Source: Prorocentrum cordatum
Lineage: Eukaryota > Sar > Dinophyceae > Prorocentrales > Prorocentraceae
Direction of reading: 5' to 3'
Length of the DNA: 37,065 nucleotides
Assembly: GCA_963575745.1 (NCBI GenBank)
Contig: CAUYUJ010015497.1
Coordinates: 74,001-111,065, forward strand
The notes below the pieces were generated by a model. That model was given only the letters and a program-made list of their open reading frames with translations. It searched no databases and was not told the origin of the DNA. The position numbers were made by a program, and so were the translations under genes. Shown here in pieces: positions 20,206 to 29,394 of the stretch; positions within the stretch are counted from its first letter, which is position 1; every line of letters begins with the position of its first letter.

Positions 20206-20245
20206 TTCTGAATATTCCGCCGGTAGAGGGACAGGCCCGACTTGA
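20206..20245 (+). mobile_element. Lone right end of the TIR family
   Basis: TGAATATTCCGCCGGTAGAG followed by GGACAGGCCCGACTTGA fits the right-end consensus. No left end of matching orientation was found nearby, so this is a truncated copy. Confidence 0.65.
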
Positions 20246-20654
20246 CCGTTGCTTCTTCCTGGGCTCGTTCTCGTCCTGCCGCGTGTGGCAACGACACCGC
20301 TGCTCCCCGGGCCTCCCCCGGGGTGCGTTGGGAGCAGAATGCCAGGGCGAAGCCAGCCGAGGCGACGAGGGCCTCCCGAGAGGCCCAGCAGCCTACCTGA
20401 AGTGGAGCGCCGGGCTTGGGCCCCTGGGGCCCGACTCGGCACTGCCTGCCCTTCCTCTCGTCTTCTGTCCTCCTCCTTATCCATACGTGCTCAAGTTTCA
20501 CATGCACCCCAGGGGGTCCGCCTTCTGACAGGCTCCCACGCACCCGCTCCTTGCAAGCACAATGCTGCAAAGGGGGGGAACTGAATCCACCCACCCCCGC
20601 CCTACAATCGGAATGCAAATCACGGTAAGCCTCCGTGACGCGCGCGCTCCTGGA
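20246..20654. other. Unassigned DNA
   Basis: Overlapping short frames on both strands (for example minus 20618-20199). No domain recognised. Confidence 0.4.
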
Positions 20655-20755
20655 TACCGTCCGGCGCTATCGTACGCTATCGGGACGCTGTCCGACCCTA
20701 TCGGGCGACATCGGGACGCCATCTGGGCACCATCGGGGCGCTATGCGGGCGCCGT
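20655..20755. repeat. Short minisatellite around GCTATCGGGAC
   Basis: CGCTATCG, CTATCGGGACGC, CATCGGGACGCC, CATCGGGGCGC and similar blocks recur at intervals of roughly 10-18 bp. Confidence 0.7.
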
Positions 20756-20818
20756 GGGAACCCCGAAAACTGGAAAATACCGGAATTGAGTTACACTGTA
20801 GCCTCCCATAGTGTACAT

Positions 20819-20990
20819 GTCGGGGAGACGTAAGACTTGGGTTCGGGGGACTCGGGTTGGCCTGACGGGGTCATCATGGCAATGATGATATTCAATCCGA
20901 AATTTGAAGCGAACTCTCGCTGCAAACATCCCACGGAAACTGGACCGTCGAATTCGAGGACGCGCTCGTCAAAAATCGTCGGCACACCCG
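20819..20990. repeat. GTCGGGGAGACGTAA dispersed repeat, copy 1 (uninterrupted)
   Basis: Begins GTCGGGGAGACGTAAG, contains GGACTCGGGTTGGCCTGACG and ends CTCGTCAAAAATCGTCGGCA. The copy at 22624-22782 follows it almost base for base with substitutions, then is split by copy D. A minus-strand frame (21042-20791) shares SGQPESP and VGCLQ with the second copy, but this follows from nucleotide identity and I recognise no protein. Confidence 0.75.
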
Positions 20991-21060
20991 AGTTGCGGCG
21001 CTCTCGAGTCGTACGTCCCTCCGAACATTCTAACTTTAGCATGGGGAAACGGGTCCAGGG

Positions 21061-21220
21061 TTAGGTCGGGCATGTCCTCCTACAGGCGGATTTTGAACGA
21101 CAAATGAAAAATAACAGACACATGCTCAGACATAGCCAAAAATAGTAAAACATCGTCCCCAGGCTATTCTTGTAAACGATGTTGGAATAGTTCTCCTCTG
21201 GAGGGACATACCCGACGTAA
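21061..21220 (+). mobile_element. Complete 160-bp TIR element with perfect 8-bp target duplication
   Basis: Left end TTAGGTCGGGCATGTCCTCC, right end GGAGGGACATACCCGACGTAA read outward; these are inverted repeats of about 17-20 bp. GTCCAGGG stands at 21053-21060 and again at 21221-21228, an exact 8-bp target-site duplication. Inside are CGGATTTTGAACGA near the left end and the core CATCGTCCCCAGG at 21151. No coding capacity. The 8-bp duplication recalls hAT-type elements, but the terminal bases are not the usual hAT ones, so the superfamily is left open. Confidence 0.9.
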
Positions 21221-21545
21221 GTCCAGGGAATGGGGCCCGGGACCCTCGCGAGGCCTCCCCCCCCGAGACCAGCTCCTCCTCCCGGGGCCGCTCTCGGACA
21301 GCCCCCCCCGGGGCCCGCGGAGGGCCCGGGGGAAGCCCAGGAACGACGACGGGAACATCTCCAGAGCCGTCTCCCTCAGGGCCCGCTCCCCCCACGGCGA
21401 TCACCAGTGCGGGCCAGCATCGGGCGCGAGTGACTGGGGGGCGATACTTCATGCAGCATCGCCCCCCATTACTTCGCGCCCAAGGCCGGCCCGAACAGGG
21501 CACCTGTCCTTCGCCCCACCCTATACATGAAGGGAAACTGGGACA
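21221..21545. other. Unassigned G+C-rich DNA
   Basis: Contains the inverted pair GGGGGCGATACTTCATGCAG / GCATCGCCCCCC around 21436-21467. No gene recognised. Confidence 0.4.
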
Positions 21546-21695
21546 CACAAATAAATACACACAAATAAAATTATTCCCAATATTTTCACATATTTTCTGG
21601 GTGTTTGTCTTCCCCCCCACTTCCCATATTTTCCCATATTTTCTGGGAATCGCAGATTAATTGTGTCTGTGTGTTTTTTTTCCCTCCTGAATAAA
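21546..21695. repeat. Dispersed repeat with CCCATATTTTCTGGG, copy 2
   Basis: Same motif order as 9027-9180: ATAAATACACACA, CATATTTTCTGGGTGTTTGT, CCCATATTTTCTGGG, GATTAATTGTGTCTGTGTG, T run, CCCTCCTGA. Confidence 0.7.
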
Positions 21696-21880
21696 AGAGT
21701 GTGGGGGGGAGACTGGTGCCCTTTTCGGGCACTGCAGGCCTCCTCCGGGTCCGCACGGGCCCGGCCCTGAGTACAGGGGCCCTGAAGGGCGCCTCCTCCG
21801 CAGCCCTGGCTGCCCCCCACTCATTAACACCCCCGCATTTCATTCGCGCCCAACAGTAGACAGGGCACTGGCCAGGAGGG

Positions 21881-22236
21881 TCAGGTCGGGCATGTACTCC
21901 TACAGGCGGATCTTGGAGGAAAAATGCAACATAGTCAAACATTATGCAAACAGTAGTTTAGATAATTCATAGGAAAATCGTCCCCTGATTTCACCGACCA
22001 ATCACAGGGTATCATCGAAGCCCATCGAACATCGTAGAAAGAAAATCAACATCATAGAAAATCACGAAACATCATCATATAACATCTCAGAAATGTAGCA
22101 CATCATCATACAACAAATCATAGAAAGCCTCGGAACAGAATGCTTAAACCATCGAAGCATCATCGAGAGTCGTCGAACAACAATTGTTGGACTGTCTGTG
22201 ACTACTCCTCCCTGGAGAGGGGCGTGCCCGATTTCA
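21881..22236 (+). mobile_element. TIR element, 356 bp
   Basis: Left end TCAGGTCGGGCATGTACTCC with CTACAGGCGGATCTTGGAGG after it; right end CTGGAGAGGGGCGTGCCCGA then TTTCA. Flanking octamers CAGGAGGG (21873-21880) and CACCAGGG (22237-22244) agree at 6 of 8 bases. The A+T-rich interior contains repeated CATCATAGAAAATCA-like segments around 22030-22130. Confidence 0.7.
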
Positions 22237-22579
22237 CACCAGGGCTGCCTTCGGCGAGCCGCGGCGGCACGCCCCCCTCGCGGGCGCGCCGCCGCGGGAG
22301 AGCACGTGCGCCGCGGGGGCGCCCGCGCGCGTCGGGCACTCCTGTGGGGCCCACGGGCAGGCAGGCGCCGGCCGAGAGCTCCGCGCGCCGAGCTGCGATG
22401 CGGGGACTTATCCATGTCCACCGCCTGGGAAGCGACGTCCCGGTGCCCCAGCGGGCGGCGGATATGGAAATATGTTGGCCCCCGGGGGCCCGAGTATACC
22501 CAGATCCACCGCCTGCCGAGGTTCCCAAAGACTGATCCTCCGGGCGGTGGTCATGTGTAAATTCCCGCCTCGGACGAAC
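22237..22579. other. Unassigned G+C-rich DNA
   Basis: Overlapping frames on both strands without recognisable domains. Confidence 0.4.
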
Positions 22580-22782
22580 CGTTTCCGTCGGCGGCGAGGC
22601 AGAGGCAGTCCGCTCCAGCGTGTGTCGGGGAGACGTAAACACTCGGCACAGGGGGACTCGGGTTGGCCTGACGGGGCCATCCTAAAAATGACGAGACCCA
22701 GTCTTACACTTGACGCGAGCTGCAGCTGCAGACATCCCACGAAAACTGACTGGACCGTCAAAATCTAGGACAGGCTCGTCAA
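22580..22782. repeat. GTCGGGGAGACGTAA dispersed repeat, copy 2, left part
   Basis: It starts with TTTCCGTCGGCGGCGAGGCA (also at 24538) and continues through GTCGGGGAGACGTAA to GGCTCGTCAA, where copy D is inserted. The sequence resumes after copy D at 24316-24364 (AAACGTCGGCTAACCCGA), matching the uninterrupted copy 1. Confidence 0.7.
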
Positions 22783-24315
22783 CATGATGGACCCACGAAC
22801 CCGGAAAGGGATATAGACATGTGGAGCATGGACACGTTTTCATGATACCCAACTGGGCAACACCTCACGAAACATCCAACGAGACACCTCACGAAACAGC
22901 CCACGAGACACCTCACGAAACATTCCACGAGACACCTCACGAAACATTTCACGAGACACCCCGCGAAACATTCCACGAGACACCCCACGAAACATTCCAC
23001 GACGACAGGCAACCACTCAACCAAGGCGGTGTGGTCGTGCTGGGGAGTGTCGTGCTGGGGTGTGGTCCTGCTGGGGGGTGGTCGTGCTGGGGGGTTGTCG
23101 TGCTGGGGGGGTGGTCTGGGTGTCGTGCGTGGCTGGTCGTGCTTGGGGCGATTGTCGTGCTGGGCGTGGTCCGGGCGGGGCTGTCGTGCTGGGTCGTGGT
23201 CGTGCTGGGTGTGGTCGTGCTGTGGTGAAGGTCGTGCTGGGGTGCGTCGTCTGGGGGGGGGTCTTGGCGGGGGGCGTGCTGGGTGTGATCGTGCTGGGGT
23301 GGGTCGTGCTGGGGTGTGGTCGTGCTGGGTGTGGTCGGCGAGGTGGGTTGGTCGTGCTGGGATGGTCTCTGGGGCGTGGCGTGCTGGGGTGTGGTCGTGC
23401 TGGTTGGTCATGCGGCGTGGTTCGGCTGGGTGGGGTCGTGCTGGGGGGTGGGGCGTGCTGGGTGTTTCGTGCTGGGGATGCTCCGCACCCATGTGAGTAT
23501 CCGATAGGGGTCGTGCGGGTGTGGTCGTGCTGGGCGTGGTCGTGCTGGGGTGGTCGTGCTGGGGTTTGGGGGGTGGTGCGGCTGGGGTTGGTCGTGCTGG
23601 AGTGGTCGTGGCTGGTGTGGATCGGGCTGGGGTGTGGTCTGCTGGGGTGTCGTGCGGGGGGGTCGTGGGCTGGGGGGTGGTCGGCTGCGTGGTCGGTGCT
23701 GGGCCGTGTCGTGCGGGGCGTTCGTGCGGCTGGTCGGGCCGTGGTGAGTCGTGGCTGGGTGTGGTCGTGACTTTGGTCGTGCTGCTGGGGTAGTCGTGCT
23801 GGGGTGTGGTCGTGCTGGGGTGTGGGGTGGGGTCGTGCTGGGGTTTGGTCGTGCTGGGGTCTGGTCGTGCTGGGGTGTGGTCGTGCTGGTTTGGTCGTGC
23901 TGGGTGTGGTCGTGCATTTCGCTCGAGACATCCTGCCAAAATTCCAGGAAATCGTACAAAAACAAAGGAATTAGTCGAGACATCATCGAAATTCCTTCGC
24001 GCGGGGCGCTTTTCCGCGTCGCGGTCGGCTCTGCAAAACAAGCGTTTCGCTCGAGACATCCTCGGCAAACTCTGCGGAGCAAGCGTTTCGCTCGAGACAT
24101 CCTCAACACACGAAAAAGTGGCCCGCACCCTGTGATTTATCGATCGGGATTTCAAAAACAAGCGTTTCGCTCGAGACATCCTCAAATTTTAATTCGCCGG
24201 CCTCCTTCGACCTCGTTATTTATCAGGGAAAAAATTCGCCGGCCTCCTTCAAGCAGGCACCGGGGGATTAAGTTTACAAACTAAAAGAGAACCCTGGGCC
24301 CGCGCCCTTTCCGGG
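22783..24315 (+). mobile_element. 16-bp-minisatellite element, copy D
   Basis: Complete head, 24-bp block, minisatellite and tail ending CCCTTTCCGGG. The minisatellite (about 23035-23920) is strongly irregular: many units have lost or gained bases, and the internal punctuation appears as CATGTGAGTATCCGATAGGG. The tail is regular and very like that of copy C. It splits a dispersed repeat at an A run (GTCAA / AAACGTCGG). Confidence 0.8.
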
Positions 24316-24372
24316 AAAAAACGTCGGCTAACCCGAATTCTGGGTTCTGGCTTACTCGAGTCGAGCTCAGCG

Positions 24373-24526
24373 TCAGGTCGGCACTGTCCTCCAACACATG
24401 GATGTTTTTGTCAAAATATCAAACAATGCCCAAACAAAAAATCAAGCGCAGTCAAAAGATCGTCCCCAGACTACGTCTTTTTACTATTTTGGGATATCAA
24501 TCCTGTTGGGGACACGCCCGACTTAA
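24373..24526 (+). mobile_element. TIR element, 154 bp
   Basis: Left end TCAGGTCGGCACTGTCCTCC, right end GGGGACACGCCCGACTTAA, core GATCGTCCCCAGACTA at 24459. No clear 8-bp target duplication is seen. It directly follows the right-hand part of the split repeat. Confidence 0.7.
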
Positions 24527-24537
24527 CGCCAAACTTT

Positions 24538-24600
24538 TTCCGTCGGCGGCGAGGCAGAGGCAATCCGCTCCAGCCTGCGGCATGTCGGGGCAACCGCAAG
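24538..24600. repeat. Fragment of the TCCGTCGGCGGCGAGG repeat, copy 3
   Basis: TCCGTCGGCGGCGAGGCAGA and GGCAATCCGCTCCAGC match 22587-22620 with one change, then the similarity fades after GTCGGGG. Confidence 0.65.
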
Positions 24601-24814
24601 GCGAACTGGCCGGCGTGCCAGAGGGGGGGAGAGAGAGGCAGCGCGCCAAACACTCGAGCTGAGGAAAAAGTGGGTCCGACCCTTTTGTGCCTCCTTCCGT
24701 TGCCGCCGCCACCGTCCACCGCGCTCGCTCGGCTCGGTGCCTCGCGACAGCGCGGCCTTGGGCGGCCCTGAGCGCGACCGCGCGATCCGCCTACACCTGC
24801 ATGTTGAGCCCCCG

Positions 24815-24906
24815 GGGGGCAAAACGGGTGGAAACGAGGGAGCGGTACCGGTATCGGTGCCCCTTCGTACTCTGACTCCTCCCCTGCATTCGATTGGAGG
24901 CGCGAA
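24815..24906 (+). repeat. Diverged direct repeat, copy 1
   Basis: GGGGGCAAAACGGGTGGAAA, GTATCGGTGCCCCTTCGTAC and TCTGACTCCTCCCC match, with substitutions, the copy at 25120-25208. Confidence 0.65.
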
Positions 24907-25119
24907 ATGGGTACGAACAAACATGGGTACGATGCCCAACAGCACATGTTGTCCAGAACCGACAGCGGCCGCTGTTGGACAGGCGGCCTTCTGTCTCAAA
25001 TCGACTAGACCCGCGGCGGCACCGACAGCAAGTCCTGTCCAAGATACACAGGGACTGCTGTCAGTCTTCGTCCCCATTCTCTCGCAATCGTACCGATATC
25101 GGCCACCCGCCCCTGCCCC

Positions 25120-25208
25120 CGAGGGGCAAAGCAAGTGGAAACAATGGAAGGGTGATTGTATCGGTACCTTTCCGTCCTCTGACTCCTCCCCTTCGGCTGC
25201 GCGTACGA
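25120..25208 (+). repeat. Diverged direct repeat, copy 2
   Basis: GAGGGGCAAAGCAAGTGGAA, GTATCGGTACCTTTCCGTCC and TCTGACTCCTCCCC follow the same order as copy 1, about 305 bp away. Confidence 0.65.
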
Positions 25209-25215
25209 AGTGACA

Positions 25216-25372
25216 CTAGGTAAGAGTAACCTTTGGTGCGCGGCTTAACGGGAGATGCGGGGTGGCCAAACCCAGGCGCGCAAGCCGCTGCTACCGCTTC
25301 GCGTTCAGCGAATCGGGGAACCCCATAGGGCCCGCACCAAAGGTCACCCTGGCGACAGGTCACTCTTACGCG
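25216..25372. repeat. Inverted repeat with an internal gap in one arm
   Basis: GGTAAGAGTAACCTTTGGTG on the left pairs with two blocks on the right, CGCACCAAAGGTCACC and AGGTCACTCTTAC, the right arm holding about 17 extra bases between them. Probably a fold-back element with a small deletion or insertion. Confidence 0.6.
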
Positions 25373-25529
25373 GAGCCGATCCCCTGCAATGAACCTTCCG
25401 CCCCTGCCCCGACCACTTTGGAGGCAGGTATGTCGGGATGCCAGTCCAGCAGGAGCGGCTTGAACGGGTGCCGCTGGAACCTGCAGACCTCCCGTCTGTC
25501 TCGCCGCGCGGCCGTGACGTCCGCCGCCT

Positions 25530-25572
25530 GCTCCTCCTCCTCCTCCTCCTCCTCCTCCTCCTCCTCATTATC
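25530..25572. repeat. (TCC)n microsatellite
   Basis: Pure CTC/TCC triplets. Confidence 0.95.
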
Positions 25573-25580
25573 CTCTTCTC

Positions 25581-25747
25581 GGGTGGTGCAATAGATTTGG
25601 TGCAATAGATTGGGATGCAGTAGATTTGAGATGCGCAAATGTATTGCTGGATTTTCGAGTGCAACACATGAATCGCAATCCAGTGCAATACAATTGTCCG
25701 GCGCTTTGCATTTGCAAAAGAATTTCCCCAATCTATTGCACCACCCC
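25581..25747. mobile_element. Fold-back element with TGCAATAGATT ends
   Basis: Left end GGGTGGTGCAATAGATT and right end AATCTATTGCACCACCCCC are inverted repeats. The left end has a duplicated TGGTGCAATAGATT. Further in, GTATTGCTGGATT pairs with AATCCAGTGCAATAC, so most of the 167 bp could fold into one hairpin. Confidence 0.7.
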
Positions 25748-26194
25748 CATTCAGCTGGACCCAATTCTGGGTCACGAGGAACATTCGAAGCGAGAACGCT
25801 TATGCGCGAACCTACGTGGAATTCTTTCGTTGAGAATGTCGGCGTAATCGACCCTTCTCTCTCCCGCCGCTCAAATGCACAAATAGCAAAGTGTCTCGCC
25901 TACACGGCTTACGCGGTCACGCACGGATCGTGCAGTCCCTTCGCGAACAAAAAAAACGAATGCCCAAATAAATGGGTCACGGAAACGTGCGCTGCAGCTG
26001 CTGAACATATGCACAACGCTGCGGTCCGCAACGCGCATGATGATCTCCTCCTCCTGGATCCCTCTGGCTCAAACTTCTATGCGAGGCTCCCTGCAGCACT
26101 GCTGCACTGCTGGTCTTTGAACGTCTTTGTGTCTACTTCTTGTCATTTGGCGCTGCCTCTTGACCCAGGTCGATGCGCCGTGGTCGCTAGCCCA
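25748..26194. other. Unassigned DNA
   Basis: Ordinary-complexity sequence. The plus-strand frame 25610-26599 crosses it, but begins inside a fold-back repeat and ends in a TCC tract, so it is not called a gene. Confidence 0.4.
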
Positions 26195-26600
26195 GCCTGT
26201 GCTTCTCCTCCTGCTCCTCCTCCTCCTCGTCCTCAGGGTTATCCTTCTCCTCCTCCTCGTCCTCCTCCTCCTCCTCCGCCTCCTCCCTCATCCTCCGCCT
26301 CCTCCTCCTCCTCCTCCTCATGCTCCTCCTCCTCCTCCTCCGCCTCCTCTTCCTCCTCCTCCTCCTCCTCTTCCTCCTCCTCCTCATCCTCCTCCACCTC
26401 CCCCGTCCTACTCTACCTCTCTCCTATCCCTCCTCCTCTTCTCCTCGTCTCTCCTGCTCTCCCACTCCCTCCCCCCTCTTCCTCCTCCCTTTCCTCCTCC
26501 TCCTCCTCCTCCTCCTCTCTCCTCCTCCTCCTCCTACTCCTCCTCCACCGCCTCTTCCTCCTCCTCCCTTCTCCTCCTTCTCTTCGTCTTTCCTTCTAGT
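26195..26600. repeat. (TCC)n tract
   Basis: About 400 bp of interrupted TCC/CTC triplets. Confidence 0.95.
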
Positions 26601-26960
26601 ACATCATAGTGGTACTTCTTTTTGTTCTTATTCGGAGGTATAGGTGAGGGAGGTAAGAATCGACGTGGTGGAACGGAGAGCCTGCCTACCGGGATATCGA
26701 TTTCGGTTTCTGTCGTTGTCACGTGGCGTGCCGTGCGTGCGGGGAGGCGAAGCTGCGTGGGCGGGCCGAGAGGACAGTTCTGTGGCTGAGGCGCCGCCGC
26801 CGGACCAACTGATTCCCTTCCGGGCTCAGGGGGTTCGGCCGCGGCCCTGGCCTGCGCGGTTTTGTCCCGCGGTTGTTGTATCCCCTGGTGTCCCGTTGTC
26901 GGTGAGGCGCGGCTCCCGGACCAAGTTCCCTTCCGGGCTAGGCCGGGCCCCCGCGGTGTC
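26601..26960. other. Unassigned DNA
   Basis: Mixed sequence leading into TCCCGTCGGTG-like repeats. No gene recognised. Confidence 0.4.
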
Positions 26961-26967
26961 CTATCCC

Positions 26968-27017
26968 GACGGTTTCCCGTTCGGTGTCCCGCCGGTTTCC
27001 CGTCGGTGTCCCGTCGG

Positions 27018-27080
<63 letters not shown>

Positions 27081-27153
27081 CGATGAAGATGATGATGTCG
27101 ACAACGATGATGATGATGGTGATGATGGTGGTTTCCCGTCGGTGTCCCGTCGG

Positions 27154-27216
<63 letters not shown>

Positions 27217-27266
27217 CGATGAAGATGATGATGTCGACAACGATGATGATGATGGTGATGATGGTG
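26968..27266. repeat. Tandemly duplicated 136-bp block with (GAT)n
   Basis: GTTTCCCGTCGGTGTCCCGT starts at 26995 and again at 27131. Both copies continue through (GAT)n, GACGATGAAGATGATGATG and TCGACAACGATGATGATGAT. Upstream, shorter copies of CGGT(TT/G)CCCGT mark an older repeat. Confidence 0.9.
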
Positions 27267-27284
27267 GTGGTGATGATGGTGAGT

Positions 27285-27885
27285 TCCGTAGTGAGATCGA
27301 TAGTGAGACCGAATGTGAGATCGATTGTGAGATCGATTGTGATATCGATAGTGAGGTCGATAGTGAGACCCAATGTGAGATCGATAGTGAGATCGATAGT
27401 TAGTTCGATAGTGAGATCGATAGTGAGACCGAATGTGAGATCGATTGTGATATTGAGGGTGATATCGATAGTGAGATCGATAGTGAGATCGAACGAGAGG
27501 TCGATCATGACTTCGATAGTGAGTTCGATAGTGATATCGATAGTCAGATCGATTGTGAGATCGATTGTGAGATCGATCGTGATATCGATAGTGAGATCGA
27601 TAGTGAGACCGAATGTGAGATCGATTGTGAGATCGATTGTGAGATCGATCGAATGAGATCGATAGTGATATCGGTAGTGAGATCGATCGTGAGACCGAAT
27701 GTGAGATCGATCGTGAGATCGATAGCCAGATCGATTGTGCGATCTATTGTGATATCGATTGTGATGTCGATCGTGAGATCGAGTGTGAGATCGATAGCCA
27801 GATCGATTGTGAGCTTGATCGAATGAGATCGATAATGAGATCGATTGCGAGATCGATAGTGAGATCGATCGAGTGCGACGGTGGT
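27285..27885. repeat. 12-bp GAGATCGATAGT minisatellite
   Basis: About fifty 12-bp units with variants (GAGACCGAATGT, GAGATCGATTGT, GATATCGATAGT). ATCGAT and GATCGATC make units self-complementary. One frame on each strand stays open (for example DITIDLTIDLT on minus) because 12 is a multiple of 3. Confidence 0.95.
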
Positions 27886-27954
27886 CCCCCCCTCGCCTCC
27901 TTATCACCCGAAGGATGGTCTATGCGGTATTATTATTCGTATGGTTCGTGTTCC

Positions 27955-28660
27955 TCCTCTTCGTCTTTGTCTTGTTATTATTGTTTCTCCTCCTCCTCCT
28001 CCTCCACCTCCTCCCTCTCGTCCTCCTCCTCCTACTCCACCCCCTCCCCCTCTCCCTCCTTCTCCTCCTCCTTCTCCTCCTCCTCCTCCTCCTCCTCATC
28101 CTCCTATCCTCCTTCCCCCTTCCTCCTCCTCCTCCTCCTTACCTCCTCCTCCTCCCCTCCGCCTCAAACCTCCTCCTCCTCCTCCGCACTCGCCTCTCCT
28201 CCTCCTCCTCTACGCCTCCGCCTCCGTCCTCCGCCTCCGCCTCCTCCTCCTCCTCTCTCTCTCCTCCTCCTCCTCCTCCTTCCTTTCCTCCTCCTCCTCT
28301 CCTCCTCCTCTCCCTCCTCTGCTCCTCCCCTCCTCTACCTCCCTCCTCTCCTCTCCTCCCCTACCCCTTTCACTCCACCCCTCATCTCCTTATAACTCTC
28401 CTTCCCTTCCTCCTGGTTCTCCTCATCCTACTGCGGCTGCATGCTTTCCTCATCCCTCGTCTCCTCTTCACTTTCCTCGTTCTCGTCCCACCCCTCCTTC
28501 TCCTCCTCCTCCTCCTCCCTTCCTCCTCCTCCTCCTCCTCCTCCCTCCTCCTCCCCCCTCCCCCTCCCTCCTCCTCCTCCTCCTCCTTCTCCTCCTCCTG
28601 GTCTTCCTCCTGGTTCTCCTCCTCCTCCTCCTCCTCCTTCTCCTCCTCCTCCACTTATTT
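27955..28660. repeat. (TCC)n tract
   Basis: About 700 bp of TCC/CTC triplets with interruptions, one of the longest in the window. Confidence 0.95.
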
Positions 28661-28815
28661 GGTCTTCAGGCAGCATCCCCTCTACCGTCCAGCTCGGGGA
28701 TCGGGTTGGCAGAGACGCGTCGGCGTGCAAACGAAGACTGGGCAGTGGGGGAGGGGGGCAGCTGGCCGACCGGATCCTCGGCCCCTGCGGGGCAACCATT
28801 CGGCAGAACCACGAG

Positions 28816-28974
28816 TGGTACCGAAATCGTAGGGGTACCAAATCCGGGTGGGTTGGGGCGACCAAAATACACGTGCTCAGCAGACACAAATGTTAACTTT
28901 CACTTCGAATTGCCACGCAGCTGACGTGAAGCCCAACCCACCCGCTTTGGGTACCCCTACGCCTTTGGTACCCC
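28816..28974. mobile_element. Fold-back element with GGTACC-rich arms
   Basis: The left arm (28816-28857; GTAGGGGTACCAAATCCGGG then TGGGTTGGG) pairs with the right arm (28932-28974; CCCAACCCACCCGCTTTGGG then TACCCCTAC). Weaker pairing continues outward to about 28790 and 29000. Loop about 75 nt. Confidence 0.75.
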
Positions 28975-29090
28975 CAATGGCCCGTTTGAACCATAGGGAG
29001 GGGCTGGCTCAGTGGGGGAAGCATGCAGACAACCCGTAGGAGAAAGAGGCACAATAAGGATGCACAGGTCTTGGAAGGCCACGCCACAAC

Positions 29091-29200
29091 AGAAATGTTC
29101 TGAGAATGTAAGCCCGATGTGTTTAACCAAGACAGTCACAACCAGAAATGTGCTAAGAACATGTCGTGCAGACCACAAAAGGTTCTTAGAACATTCTTTG
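29091..29200. repeat. Three copies of AAATGTTCTxAGAA, two direct and one inverted
   Basis: AGAAATGTTCTGAGAATG (29091), AGAAATGTGCTAAGAACATG (29144) and the inverted TTCTTAGAACATTCT (29183-29197). Confidence 0.55.
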
Positions 29201-29394
29201 GTAGGCCTATAGGCGAGCCAAAACGCTTCGCCACTGCTTGACTCTGAGCTCCTCCCCCCTCCTCGGCGCTCCCCCCCAACCCCTGGCGGGACGTCCACCA
29301 CCGAGCAGCCGGGACATGTGGCTCGCCCCCACGGAGTGGTGCTCAGGTCCGCCTGCGCTGCCCCGGGGCACGGGGGCGGGGCGGGGCCGAGCTT

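Noticed and set aside
23408-24185. Conserved minus-strand peptide with MSRAKRLF, DVSSETL and CLERNA in copies B-E
   Set aside because: These are three frame readings of the same repeated GGATGTCTCGAGCGAAACGC motif in the element tails. Conservation reflects repeat identity.
26534-27907. 457-codon minus-strand frame with ITIDLTIDLT and poly-His/poly-Ile parts
   Set aside because: It is built from the 12-bp array and the (GAT)n tracts, whose unit lengths are multiples of 3.
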